64,000 nt of DNA. It comes from Pedobacter kyonggii (GTDB taxonomy: Bacteria; Bacteroidota; Bacteroidia; Sphingobacteriales; Sphingobacteriaceae). The notes under the pieces were generated by a model that ran no database searches, was not told where the DNA came from, and was given only the letters and a program-made list of their open reading frames with translations. The DNA lies in assembly GCF_004310665.1 (NCBI RefSeq), contig NZ_SIXF01000013.1, positions 1 to 64,000 on the forward strand. The letters are read 5' to 3'. Below are positions 43,004-52,029 of this stretch, piece by piece. Position numbers and translations under genes: made by a program. How positions within the stretch are numbered: the first letter of the stretch is position 1; each line of letters starts with the position of its first letter.

Positions 43004-44403
43004 TAAGCGTTTTTATCTCCTTTGATCATATTCATCAGTGTCTGGAAAATGATCTGGCAATCTAGCCATATACTATAATTTTCAATATACCACAGATCAA
43101 AGTCAACACGTTTCTGCATCTGGCCTTCGATCTTGGTTTCACCCCTGTAGCCGTTCACTTGCGCCCAGCCTGTAATTCCTGGCTTCACTACATGCCTCAG
43201 CATATAATTCTGTATGGTGTTTTTTGATTCCTGGTGTAATGGAATAGGATGGGGGCGTGGTCCTACCAGTGCCATATCTCCCATTAAAACATTGAAAAAT
43301 TGCGGAAGCTCGTCGAGATTTGTTTTCCGAAGGAACCTTCCTGTCGGGGTAACCCTTGAATCGTTCAGTGTGGCCTGAAGATATTGTCCATTTGTGTTTA
43401 TGGTAGCGCTGTTGCTTATCATCGAGCGGAATTTATAGCAGGTTATTTTTTTGTTGTTTAAGCCCTGTCGCTCCTGTTTAAAAAGGATGGGACCAGGGGA
43501 AGAAAGTTTGATGAGCAGGCCAATGAAGGGAAACAGCCACCAGAAAACAGTAATGAAAAGTATGGTGGTGAGGCAAAGTTCAAAAATGCGTTTGAACCTT
43601 TGTTTGGCCGGATCATCCAACGGAGAGGTACGGATCGTTAAAAGCGGAAATGTGCCGAATAAATTCATGCTAGCCGTTGAAGTGCAGAAGCGGTGGCAAT
43701 CTGCTATAATCCTTACCCGCTTGGCTTCTTTTTCACTGGCGATAATAATTTTTTCCATTTCTGTATTCTGCGTTTCCGGCAGGGCTACAATAACATCGTC
43801 AATTTCATGATCTTCCAGTATCCGGGAGAGATCTGATATTTTTCCCAGATATTGCCCATTGAGATAAGGATTGGTTTGCTCATCTATAAATCCAATACAC
43901 CTGTACCCGAAATGGTCGTTAGATGTAATGGTGTTATAGAATTTCATTCCGGTATCCCCTGTGCCTATTATCAGTACGTTTTTTATATTATAACCATTTG
44001 ATCTCAGCCGCAGCAATGATTGTTTAACAATGAATTTAATCACTGTAATACCTGTGAAAATTAAAAGAGCATGTAGTAAAGTAAAGGTTCTAGGGTAAGG
44101 ATAGTGCTTAAAACAATAGAAGAACAGGAATGTGAAGAAACAGGTATGAAGTAAGGTGGTTTTGAGAATAGCTATAAATTCGTAAGCGAACGACCTTGTT
44201 CTAAATTCCTCGTATAAATGGACGGACATCCCAATAATGGTCCATGAGGTGATACTTATACTAAACAGTAATAGGTTGAATAACGAAAAGAACACACTTC
44301 TCAAACCAAAAATATAATGATAAATGCACAGAAATGCCAGTAGCAATACAAGGTAATCTATCAGGAGTCTTGCTAAGAAATTAATAGGGGTGCCAGTTTT
44401 CAT
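43000..44403 (-). CDS. exopolysaccharide initiating glycosyl-1-phosphate transferase (WcaJ-type)
   Basis: The protein has 467 residues. Four to five N-terminal membrane helices lead into a CoA-binding-like Rossmann domain (VLIIGTGDTGMKFYN), a further helix, and the C-terminal bacterial sugar transferase domain with SPGPILFKQERQGLNNK, FRSM, RKTNLDELPQFFNVL and GDMALVGPRPHP. It transfers a sugar-1-phosphate (often glucose or galactose) to undecaprenyl phosphate, the first step of repeat-unit assembly. It is the last gene of the minus-strand run. Confidence 0.95.
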   Translation of the reverse strand: MKTGTPINFLARLLIDYLVLLLAFLCIYHYIFGLRSVFFSLFNLLLFSISITSWTIIGMSVHLYEEFRTRSFAYEFIAILKTTLLHTCFFTFLFFYCFKHYPYPRTFTLLHALLIFTGITVIKFIVKQSLLRLRSNGYNIKNVLIIGTGDTGMKFYNTITSNDHFGYRCIGFIDEQTNPYLNGQYLGKISDLSRILEDHEIDDVIVALPETQNTEMEKIIIASEKEAKRVRIIADCHRFCTSTASMNLFGTFPLLTIRTSPLDDPAKQRFKRIFELCLTTILFITVFWWLFPFIGLLIKLSSPGPILFKQERQGLNNKKITCYKFRSMISNSATINTNGQYLQATLNDSRVTPTGRFLRKTNLDELPQFFNVLMGDMALVGPRPHPIPLHQESKNTIQNYMLRHVVKPGITGWAQVNGYRGETKIEGQMQKRVDFDLWYIENYSIWLDCQIIFQTLMNMIKGDKNAY

Positions 44404-44449
44404 TTTATGCGCGATTAGAGGATTATGAATGGGAACAGCTTATTCTTAA

Positions 44450-45646
44450 TTAGTTTAGGATGGTGTTGAACACTTCCATAAATTGGTTTTCAATATGTGT
44501 TATGTCGAATTTTTTTTCTGCATATGCACGGCCATTATGGCCCATTTTCCTTCGTAACACGGGGTCGGCTACCAGCTTCTCAATCTGCTGGAAAAAGCCT
44601 TGTAAATTATCCGGTGTAATACAATAGCCTACTTTGTTATCTACTACAATAGCGGCGCTCAGGTTATCTGGGGGCATTGCCAGTACTATTGGTTTTTCTG
44701 CACACAGGTAAGCGAGTACTTTCGAAGGCACTGAGTAGGCGCTAGCATCATTTTCTAGTATAGCCAGTAGGATGTCTGCAGTGCCGAATACTAGGCTCAT
44801 TTCTTGAAAATCCTGAAAGGGAAGTAACAGGAGATTGTCCAGCTGCTTTTTCTCTTTTTCTTTTTGCAGGAAATCTGCCCCTAAACCTTCGGAGATGATA
44901 ATAAAAAGCACTTCTTTATGCTTGCGGAAATATTGGGCAGCGGCAGATAGTATGGATGGATTATGCTTTAATCCAAGCGTACCCGAATAAACTACACAGG
45001 TTTTATCAGCCACCTGGTGCCGGTTAGCCCATTCATTGTTCTTGCCTGTAAGTATTATTTCAGGAAGAGGTGCCCAGTTGGGAATGTAGGTTACCCGCTT
45101 CGGATCAATCTTCCATTTTTGAAAGAGATCATTAAAGGCCGGTGTAATACTGATCACATGTGTGCTTTTTCTCAGCAGTCCGGCTTCCAGTTTTTTGAAG
45201 TAGTACCACAGTGGGAAGCCTATAAAACCCAGTCGTTGTTTTGCAATCTTCTGAATGGCAATGGAATAGATGTCCTGGCACCAGTATACAAATTTGATTC
45301 CCTTCCTGATGCAGTATTCTTGTAAATGCTGCTGCACAAATAATGGGGTTGTACTGCTTACCACCACGTTAGGCTGAAATGTTTTCAGTGTAGTGATGAG
45401 CTGCTGAGCATATTCAACTTCCTGTTTCCGTCTTTTTAAAAGAGAATACTTTTCGAATTTACCTTTAATGGTTATGGGCAGTACGCTTAGGCCAGATCCT
45501 GAATGGTGAAGGTCTTCAAAGTTTCCTTTTGGCGATTGGAAGGAAACTGAATAAGCATGCAATACCTGATGCCCGCTTTGTGCGAACTGCTTACTAAGCT
45601 GAAGGGTGAAGGCGTGGCCTGAGTGATCGTTAACTACAATTTTCAT
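44450..45646 (-). CDS. glycosyltransferase family 4 (WbuB/WcaI-like)
   Basis: The protein has 398 residues, GT-B fold. The N-terminal domain starts MKIVVNDHSGHAF; the C-terminal nucleotide-binding domain has VYSGTLGLKHNPSIL and the PSKVLAYLCAEKPIVLAMP loop. It adds a sugar to the lipid-linked repeat unit on the cytoplasmic side. Its start overlaps the FkbM stop by four bases. Donor unknown. Confidence 0.88.
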   Translation of the reverse strand: MKIVVNDHSGHAFTLQLSKQFAQSGHQVLHAYSVSFQSPKGNFEDLHHSGSGLSVLPITIKGKFEKYSLLKRRKQEVEYAQQLITTLKTFQPNVVVSSTTPLFVQQHLQEYCIRKGIKFVYWCQDIYSIAIQKIAKQRLGFIGFPLWYYFKKLEAGLLRKSTHVISITPAFNDLFQKWKIDPKRVTYIPNWAPLPEIILTGKNNEWANRHQVADKTCVVYSGTLGLKHNPSILSAAAQYFRKHKEVLFIIISEGLGADFLQKEKEKKQLDNLLLLPFQDFQEMSLVFGTADILLAILENDASAYSVPSKVLAYLCAEKPIVLAMPPDNLSAAIVVDNKVGYCITPDNLQGFFQQIEKLVADPVLRRKMGHNGRAYAEKKFDITHIENQFMEVFNTILN

Positions 45647-46383
45647 ATGTTTTTCCTTTTATATAAAAGATCCATTTGTAGGATTTGTAATTTATCGGAT
45701 TGAAGGAAGCCTACAGGAGCAATGAATTCAAATCCCAGTTCTTTTACAAAATCATGCATTTCATCAAACAGAGGTTCACCCTCGTACATATGAACAAAAG
45801 AAGTTTCAAATAACAGATAGTCAATTTGCTGCAAACTGGCCATTGCACCTTTCAATACTTCCTTCTCAAACCCCTGTACATCCATTTTCAGTAATACCGG
45901 TGACGTAAAGATCACCTTGTGGCGCAGGTCATCCAATCGTTGTACCGGTATTTCTATCCGATGGGAGGTAGCTGTTTTAGGCAGCATATTTTTTTGCAGT
46001 GCAGATACGTTTAGGGCAGAGCTGGCATGAGAGTAAGTATTGCTGTAAAATTCGAGCATTCCTGTAGAGTTGCCCAGGGCCATGTTGTAAGTGCTAATGC
46101 CGTTTAACCTGCGCGTATTGTGTTGTAAAATAGGATATACTTCGGGAAGGGGCTCAAAGGAGTGTATATGCGCCCCAGGGTAGAAGTGATTTGCAGCTAT
46201 TGCAAACTGGCCCTGATTGGCGCCTACATCTATAATAGCTCCTAATACCGGTATGTAATGCCTACAGTTGTGCAGTATCAGTGTAGAAGCAACCGAGGCA
46301 CCTTTTTCTGATAGCGACCTGAGGCTCCTGCCTGAGGCCAGGAATACTTTTAAGGCATTTGTTATTTTAAAAAGCATATTCAT
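45643..46383 (-). CDS. FkbM-family methyltransferase
   Basis: The protein has 246 residues. SAM motifs: AIIDVGANQGQFAI (about 49-62), HSFEPLPE and LLKMDVQGFEKEVLKGA (about 165-182). It overlaps both neighbours by four bases, showing tight coupling with the two flanking glycosyltransferases. Likely O-methylation of a repeat-unit sugar. Confidence 0.9.
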   Translation of the reverse strand: MNMLFKITNALKVFLASGRSLRSLSEKGASVASTLILHNCRHYIPVLGAIIDVGANQGQFAIAANHFYPGAHIHSFEPLPEVYPILQHNTRRLNGISTYNMALGNSTGMLEFYSNTYSHASSALNVSALQKNMLPKTATSHRIEIPVQRLDDLRHKVIFTSPVLLKMDVQGFEKEVLKGAMASLQQIDYLLFETSFVHMYEGEPLFDEMHDFVKELGFEFIAPVGFLQSDKLQILQMDLLYKRKNI

Positions 46384-47480
46384 GTCGAAAATTTGAGGTT
46401 CCAGCAGTCTTTATAAAAATTAATTGTTTCTTGTACACTTTTGTTCCACGTAAATTGTTGCGCCTGTTGCAGTCCCCGGGCAATCAGCCGTTGTTTAAAT
46501 ATTTCATTCTCCAACGAGCTGATCTTTTCGGCAAATAACAGGGGGTCTGGCCTGTCAGCCATTAGCCCTGCCCTGCCTACTACTTCGGGCATCGATGTCA
46601 TATTGGTAGTTACTACAGGACAACCAGCTTTCATGGCTTCTCCCGGAGGAAATCCGAAGCCTTCATAAGCGGAAGTATAAAGAAGGCAGAAAGCGTGATT
46701 ATATAATATATTCAGATCGGACTGGCTTATTGTTTGGAAAATACGATAGCGCCCTGGTATTTTTTTGTTCATCATATCTATTTCTTTTTTATCCCATGGC
46801 TCACCACCTACCACTACCAGGTTGAAGGACGGGGGCAGCAGCTCTATTGTTTTTACTGCCGTAAAAAAATTCTTATAATTCCTGCGGGCGCCTACATACA
46901 GGACAAATTTTTCACCGAGATCGATGTCAAGCGAACAATTGGCCGGTTGCTGTTTGCTAATCGGGTAGAAGTTACCGATGCCATGATGGATCACTTTTAT
47001 CTTCGCTGGATTAATGCCGGGAAAAAAGTGAAACAGTTCTTGTCGGGTACTATCTGAGATACATATAATGCCATCGGCGCGTCTGATGCCATACGCTTTT
47101 TGCAATGTATTTGCCAGTCCCCGTGGGAACTTTGAGGCCAACTTTCGCTCATGTGCAAAATCATGCACGGTAAGGATATTCAGGATGTCCTTTTGAGGGG
47201 ATATCCGTAGATATCCTCCATGAAAAATGGCAGCAGTAGGAAGGGCATAACGTAGCGGCAGATATCGCAGGTACTTTAGGGGAATCCTGCTCTCCTGGAT
47301 ACAATTGAAGCGATTATAGTCTATTTTGTTTTCAAAGATATTGTCTGATTGTGGCCTTGCATTTAAAAAGCCAATTGAAAGCTCGCTGTTGCACATGCCA
47401 GATAGCAGTTCATACCAGTAGGCAGATACACCGCCTGCTTTCTGAATAGAAAATACACTGTTGTCAAAAAATACCTGCAT
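46380..47480 (-). CDS. glycosyltransferase family 4
   Basis: The protein has 366 residues, GT-B fold. It begins MQVFFDNSVFSIQKAGGVSA and has FVLYVGARRNYKNF, then the EX7E-like donor motif in YEGFGFPPGEAMKAGCPVV. It adds a sugar to the growing repeat unit. It is coupled by overlap to the FkbM gene downstream; 11 bases separate it from the FkbM gene upstream. Confidence 0.92.
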   Translation of the reverse strand: MQVFFDNSVFSIQKAGGVSAYWYELLSGMCNSELSIGFLNARPQSDNIFENKIDYNRFNCIQESRIPLKYLRYLPLRYALPTAAIFHGGYLRISPQKDILNILTVHDFAHERKLASKFPRGLANTLQKAYGIRRADGIICISDSTRQELFHFFPGINPAKIKVIHHGIGNFYPISKQQPANCSLDIDLGEKFVLYVGARRNYKNFFTAVKTIELLPPSFNLVVVGGEPWDKKEIDMMNKKIPGRYRIFQTISQSDLNILYNHAFCLLYTSAYEGFGFPPGEAMKAGCPVVTTNMTSMPEVVGRAGLMADRPDPLLFAEKISSLENEIFKQRLIARGLQQAQQFTWNKSVQETINFYKDCWNLKFST

Positions 47481-47491
47481 CTAAATTGTCT

Positions 47492-48373
47492 TTATATCCA
47501 CATGTGTAACATTACCGGGTTGCCGGATAAATAATGTATCCCCTTTACGAGATAATTGTATTCCGGTACCACGCTTTTAATCAATGCGATCAGTTTTTCA
47601 TAATCCTGTCCTTTATGATAGGTGGTGATCGCTATTTTCGGTTTGCTTGCGCGGATGGTTTCAATCGCACCCCTGATCATATTTTCCTCAAATCCTTCAA
47701 TGTCTGCCTTCAGGTAATCTATCATAATCCCTTTATCAGCGAAAAGACTATCGATGGTAACCACGTCTATTTCAATCGCTTCACTGTTTTCACTGTGCTG
47801 ACCTATGGTACCATTTAGGATAGTGCTATCGGAGGTCATGTTGATATATGCCTTTTGGCAGGTATCACCTGCCGCTACCGGCAGGATCACCACGTTATCT
47901 TTTCGTCCGAAAAGTTGCTGTAGGGAATCTATGAATAGGGGCAAAGGTTCCAGTACATAAATGCGGCCGGCAGTGTATTGGTGCCTAAAGGCAAAAAAAC
48001 CTTCTGCACTGCCACAATCAACAACCACGTCTCCTGGTGCGATTGCTGTTTGCGGAATTTCGTAGTAATGCCAATGTTGCGGCCTTGCTTCGGTTATGAT
48101 CATGGCAAAACTGTAAAACGGTGCGGTTGCAGGGTAAATGAATAGGTGCTCATAACCTGTTATCCGGTAATAGCAGTATTTTTCGTCTTTATTTACCAAA
48201 GTGGCTTTTTCATTGGCCACCGTGTACATCCGTGGTGAAAACAGGTGGTATAACATTTCATGCCATGCCGTTCTCTTTCTAACCTTTTTATTGAACAGGT
48301 AGTGATACAATAAAGACAGCCGGAATCGAATCCCCCAGAGCATACTACTTACTTTGTTCATGTCCATTTTCAT
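47492..48373 (-). CDS. FkbM-family methyltransferase
   Basis: The protein has 293 residues from the first ATG (48373); ATGs at 48367 and 48361 are alternatives that shorten the 29-base overlap with the upstream polymerase gene. SAM motifs are VVDCGSAEGFFAF, VLEPLP and YLKADIEGFEENMIRGA. It is longer than the other three FkbM proteins, with an extra N-terminal about 90 residues. It probably methylates a repeat-unit sugar. Confidence 0.88.
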   Translation of the reverse strand: MKMDMNKVSSMLWGIRFRLSLLYHYLFNKKVRKRTAWHEMLYHLFSPRMYTVANEKATLVNKDEKYCYYRITGYEHLFIYPATAPFYSFAMIITEARPQHWHYYEIPQTAIAPGDVVVDCGSAEGFFAFRHQYTAGRIYVLEPLPLFIDSLQQLFGRKDNVVILPVAAGDTCQKAYINMTSDSTILNGTIGQHSENSEAIEIDVVTIDSLFADKGIMIDYLKADIEGFEENMIRGAIETIRASKPKIAITTYHKGQDYEKLIALIKSVVPEYNYLVKGIHYLSGNPVMLHMWI

Positions 48374-49769
48374 TTATTGATTCGTTATATGCACAGAGTA
48401 ATGCCACTATGACTAAAAAAAGATCGATCTGGCTAAAAAAGAAACAAACAGCCAAATATGCCAGATAACTACGTTGAAAAGGTGGAGTCTCCTGCGCCGT
48501 TCTGGTTAGTATCATGAAGAAGAAAAACAGCGAAACAGCACCGAATTCTGCCAGAATAAAGAACCAGCGCATATTTAGGTTCTGGCCGCCAATGCCTTCC
48601 ACCCGGTTTTGATAACTCATCTGCCCGAAAAAATAACGCGGAGGGATGAATGTACTGTTTCCCGCTCCGTAACCGGATATAAAGAGATAAGGTTCATCCT
48701 TCAAAAAATCTACTACTGGTAGTTCCATATCCCGCTGTAGCGGAATCCCTAGAAAAATGTTATTTTTTCGCCATATCTCATTATTGTAGCGGTAAGTGGA
48801 TCTTTCAAGTAGCAGCCGATATACGGGATGGTTGCGGTTAGCCAGATATTGTTTCATGAAATATTCCTTGGAGGCCGAAATGGCGAGGAAAATGCCAACG
48901 ATCATGCCCATGGTACCAATTATTTTCCATCTCACCGACATCAATTTTGGCAGACAGAAAAAAAGAAGACCACCAGCCATGATATTAACCCAAAAGGTTT
49001 GTGATGATGTGAGTATGCCCACAACAAACATTACCGTAGCCGCCCTGTAGTTCCGGTCTCTCAAGAAAAACGGAATGGCTAAAGAAAGAAAGGCACTGAA
49101 TATTTTAGGTTCAGAGAACAAGGCCTGCACGCGAACACCCAGCGGGCCATTGATTTCCATGATCAAGTAACGGCTTTGAAGCCCTAAAAGCTCGCTAAGT
49201 TCTACATTCTGGAAAATGAGCTGTACTACAATCTGGATTGTAGCTATGATACAGGATATAACCGCAATTTTTTTTATGCTATTGGCAAATTTTTCAAATG
49301 AAAGTTGCCCTCTTTCCTGCACGATCTTGGCACCAATGGCAAATAAAGGCAGATAGGTTTTGAGGTAAAAATAAATGGGCTTAGTATAAAAAGCGTATAG
49401 CCTGCCGCCAGGATAATTAAAAGGATCTTTATAGAATTGTGTGATCAGGAATACCAAAATACTCGATAGCAGTGGCAATATCAGTAAAAAGAGATATTCC
49501 TTTCTGATGTATTGCCTACCCGTAAACAACTGATGTGCCTGTTCAACGAAGATGTAAATACCAACGAAAAATGTAGCCGTAAAGGTAGGCCCGATTACAA
49601 GCATCGTATAAGCTTCTGTTGCAAAGGCATAAAGCAGCGTATCGATAATAGAGATCCGCTTGTTATAGTACAGATACAGCAGTGTTACGGCAATAACCAG
49701 AGGCATGCTTTCCCTGAAGCATTCCACGAATAAATTACTGCTCTGAAGACTACTGTATCCGGTTTCCAT
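48345..49769 (-). CDS. O-antigen ligase/polymerase-like membrane protein (Wzy-type)
   Basis: The protein has 474 residues with about eleven membrane helices and one large periplasmic loop (about 310-400, including FISGYGAGNSTFIPPRYF) of the kind seen in Wzy polymerases and O-antigen ligases. No sequence motif is diagnostic, but in a cluster with Wzx, Wzc and Wza it is the only candidate polymerase. Confidence 0.78.
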   Translation of the reverse strand: METGYSSLQSSNLFVECFRESMPLVIAVTLLYLYYNKRISIIDTLLYAFATEAYTMLVIGPTFTATFFVGIYIFVEQAHQLFTGRQYIRKEYLFLLILPLLSSILVFLITQFYKDPFNYPGGRLYAFYTKPIYFYLKTYLPLFAIGAKIVQERGQLSFEKFANSIKKIAVISCIIATIQIVVQLIFQNVELSELLGLQSRYLIMEINGPLGVRVQALFSEPKIFSAFLSLAIPFFLRDRNYRAATVMFVVGILTSSQTFWVNIMAGGLLFFCLPKLMSVRWKIIGTMGMIVGIFLAISASKEYFMKQYLANRNHPVYRLLLERSTYRYNNEIWRKNNIFLGIPLQRDMELPVVDFLKDEPYLFISGYGAGNSTFIPPRYFFGQMSYQNRVEGIGGQNLNMRWFFILAEFGAVSLFFFFMILTRTAQETPPFQRSYLAYLAVCFFFSQIDLFLVIVALLCAYNESINENGHEQSK

Positions 49770-49770
49770 A

Positions 49771-50688
49771 TTAATTTACCATTCTGTAAATACGTTTGCA
49801 CTGGTTGAACAGCCACATATTGTTTTGTGCTATTTTTTTGATCGCTGTATAAAATCTTCCCGGGCTATACAGCGTTTTGAGGCTATACCTGTCGGCTTCT
49901 TCATTAATGTTATTGTTGTCAGGGTGTTTTATATCTACTATTTTGCCATATTGTATTTTGTTAAACCATTGTGGAACGGAATGGGTATGGGTAGCGTTTT
50001 TGCCATAACCTATGTTTTTAACAAGACTGATATTGGGCGTGATTACCAATCCTTTATTGAACCACACGCTCATAAACCATTGGATATCCCAGGTGTCTGT
50101 TTGGGCATTGTTTACGGATTGCAGTTCTGACTGCAGAAAGCTGTTGAGACCCTGTCTGGAATCGTTCTTGTAGCACTTAAGGCTGAAGTCGTAATGCTGC
50201 CAGGCACGCCGCCAGCTCGCCCATCCCCACACGTGTGCATAGCGCGAAAAATAGTAGGAGCCATTTCCCCTCAGCATGCCCGCCTGGTAATTGCCTCCGT
50301 TAACGTGCATAATATTCTTGTTCAATCGGTATTTTTCCAGCATCACTGTACAGAACGAGAAGAAGGTTGGATCCGGCAAACAATCATCTTCCAGTATAAT
50401 GCCTTCTTCTACATTGTTAAAAAACCAGTCGATGGCGGTGCTTACCGCTTTACCACAGCCCAGGTTATCGGGGCGGAATAGGGTTTCTATCTTACAGGGC
50501 CAGTCGATGCCGTTTAAGATCGTTGTTCTGGTGGTTTCGCACAGTGCAGCTTCTCCAGGCTGATCGGCCCGGGGACCATCAGCAGCAATAAACAACCGTT
50601 CAGGCTGCTGCAGCCTGATCTGCCCGAATATCAGCAATGCTTGTTCGGGACGGTTAAATATCAGAAGTAAGATCGGCGTGTGTAACAT
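49771..50688 (-). CDS. GT-A type glycosyltransferase
   Basis: The protein has 305 residues. The N-terminal part TPILLLIFNRPEQALLIF, RPDNLGCGKAVSTAIDWFF and the acidic ILEDDCLPDPTFF motif mark a nucleotide-diphospho-sugar transferase fold. AHVWGWASWRRAWQHYDF follows. It shares one base with the upstream methyltransferase stop. It adds a sugar to the repeat unit; donor unknown. Confidence 0.82.
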   Translation of the reverse strand: MLHTPILLLIFNRPEQALLIFGQIRLQQPERLFIAADGPRADQPGEAALCETTRTTILNGIDWPCKIETLFRPDNLGCGKAVSTAIDWFFNNVEEGIILEDDCLPDPTFFSFCTVMLEKYRLNKNIMHVNGGNYQAGMLRGNGSYYFSRYAHVWGWASWRRAWQHYDFSLKCYKNDSRQGLNSFLQSELQSVNNAQTDTWDIQWFMSVWFNKGLVITPNISLVKNIGYGKNATHTHSVPQWFNKIQYGKIVDIKHPDNNNINEEADRYSLKTLYSPGRFYTAIKKIAQNNMWLFNQCKRIYRMVN

Positions 50689-51335
50689 TATTTTGTTGCC
50701 TCCAATGCAACGGCATTATTAAATCTAATTTCTTCTTCTACCAGTTTAAACATAGGATCTGGGCTGTCGTTAAACGCACAATTTCTGATGTTTTTAAACC
50801 CGGCGACAGCAAGCTGATGCGTTAAGGAAAGGTGGTCCCACATGTACAGGTGTTCGCGGTTACCTAGGGCCAGCTGTATCAACTGTTTCAGCCCCCTGAT
50901 CCTTTGTTCTTTTCCCAACAGTGTTTCTTCCATAAAAGCGGTATTGGCCTTCGGGTCATTGTTTGAGAGTTGCTCGAGGTATCTCTTTGCGGCAACAGCA
51001 AGATCTGGCAGTACGCACCTGAAGTAACCGCCCGGCTTCAGCATCCGAAAACTATTCCTGATCGCCAGAAGGCAGTCGTTATAGGCTAGGTGCTCCAGTA
51101 CATGCGAACAGTAAATGCCATCGCAAGCGTTATCCTTTATGCCTGGAAGGCCTTTCAGTATATCGCCTAGTAAAACGTCAGGGTGGAAAGATACATGCAT
51201 GGCTGGCGTGAGCAATTTCCCGATCAGGGGAATCCGCTGGATCTTGAGGGTGGGCGATGCATCGTAGTTTTTCCAGCCATCAGGTGCTGAAAAGGGGCCA
51301 CTACCATATTGTACGTATAACTTGCTTCCAGACAT
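50688..51335 (-). CDS. class I SAM-dependent methyltransferase
   Basis: The protein has 215 residues from the ATG at 51335 (MSGSKLYVQYGSG); the frame is open upstream to 51383, but that would overlap the preceding gene by 47 bases. It contains DGIYCSHVLEHLAYND and LRMLKPGGYF-like methyltransferase-11 motifs (FRMLKPGGYFRCVLPDLA). It is the fifth methyltransferase of the island and the only non-FkbM one. It begins one base after the upstream FkbM stop. Confidence 0.85.
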   Translation of the reverse strand: MSGSKLYVQYGSGPFSAPDGWKNYDASPTLKIQRIPLIGKLLTPAMHVSFHPDVLLGDILKGLPGIKDNACDGIYCSHVLEHLAYNDCLLAIRNSFRMLKPGGYFRCVLPDLAVAAKRYLEQLSNNDPKANTAFMEETLLGKEQRIRGLKQLIQLALGNREHLYMWDHLSLTHQLAVAGFKNIRNCAFNDSPDPMFKLVEEEIRFNNAVALEATK

Positions 51336-51336
51336 A

Positions 51337-52029
51337 TTATGTGTGCATATTTTTAAAAATGTATGTGTAATAGGTTTTGGCAAACAAGCTATAGCCTATC
51401 TGTTGCATAAATTGGTATAATTCGCTGCTCTCTGGCTGGAATACCTCGAAGGGAGGTGATTCGGCCAGTACGTACTCCGGTTTGTATTTATCCCAATTGT
51501 TAGATCGCAGTACTTCTAAATCGAGCCCTTCGGCATCGATGCTGAGAAAATCGATGGTTACGTTTTTTGCCAGGTATTCATCCAGGATATCAGCCAGTGG
51601 CCAGGTTTCGATCTTCTTTTCTGCAATTACGCGGTATCTCGCTGCCTGCGAGTATTCTTTTACCTTTTCAGGAGAGAAAGTGTTTAAAGCAGGTTCGTTA
51701 AATATGAAATAGGTGAGTTGCTGTTTTACTGCAGATACGCCCATTTCAAGGTTAATATCTTTAGGCCGATGCCTATTAAATACAGCCATCGAACCCGGCA
51801 TAGGATCGATGTTGATACCGGTCCAGTTCTGCTTGTAAAGCAGGTAGGTATTGGATACCCTAAAGGGATGATGTGCGCCCACATCTACATAAACACCATG
51901 CTGCTTTTTATCAAAGATCCTTTTTAAGATCATATCTTCTCCTTCTGAGCTGTAAGCACGCACCCCGTAACTGAGCCGGGGAAATAGCGTGGTAACTATT
52001 TTTGATGCTATACTTTTAATGCTGCTCAT
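51337..52029 (-). CDS. FkbM-family methyltransferase
   Basis: The protein has 230 residues. SAM motifs are GVYVDVGAHHPFRVSNTYLL, NIDPMPGSM and IDFLSIDAEGLDLEVLRSN. It begins within the end of the flippase gene (14-base overlap). It probably methylates a repeat-unit sugar or a phospho-group. Confidence 0.9.
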   Translation of the reverse strand: MSSIKSIASKIVTTLFPRLSYGVRAYSSEGEDMILKRIFDKKQHGVYVDVGAHHPFRVSNTYLLYKQNWTGINIDPMPGSMAVFNRHRPKDINLEMGVSAVKQQLTYFIFNEPALNTFSPEKVKEYSQAARYRVIAEKKIETWPLADILDEYLAKNVTIDFLSIDAEGLDLEVLRSNNWDKYKPEYVLAESPPFEVFQPESSELYQFMQQIGYSLFAKTYYTYIFKNMHT

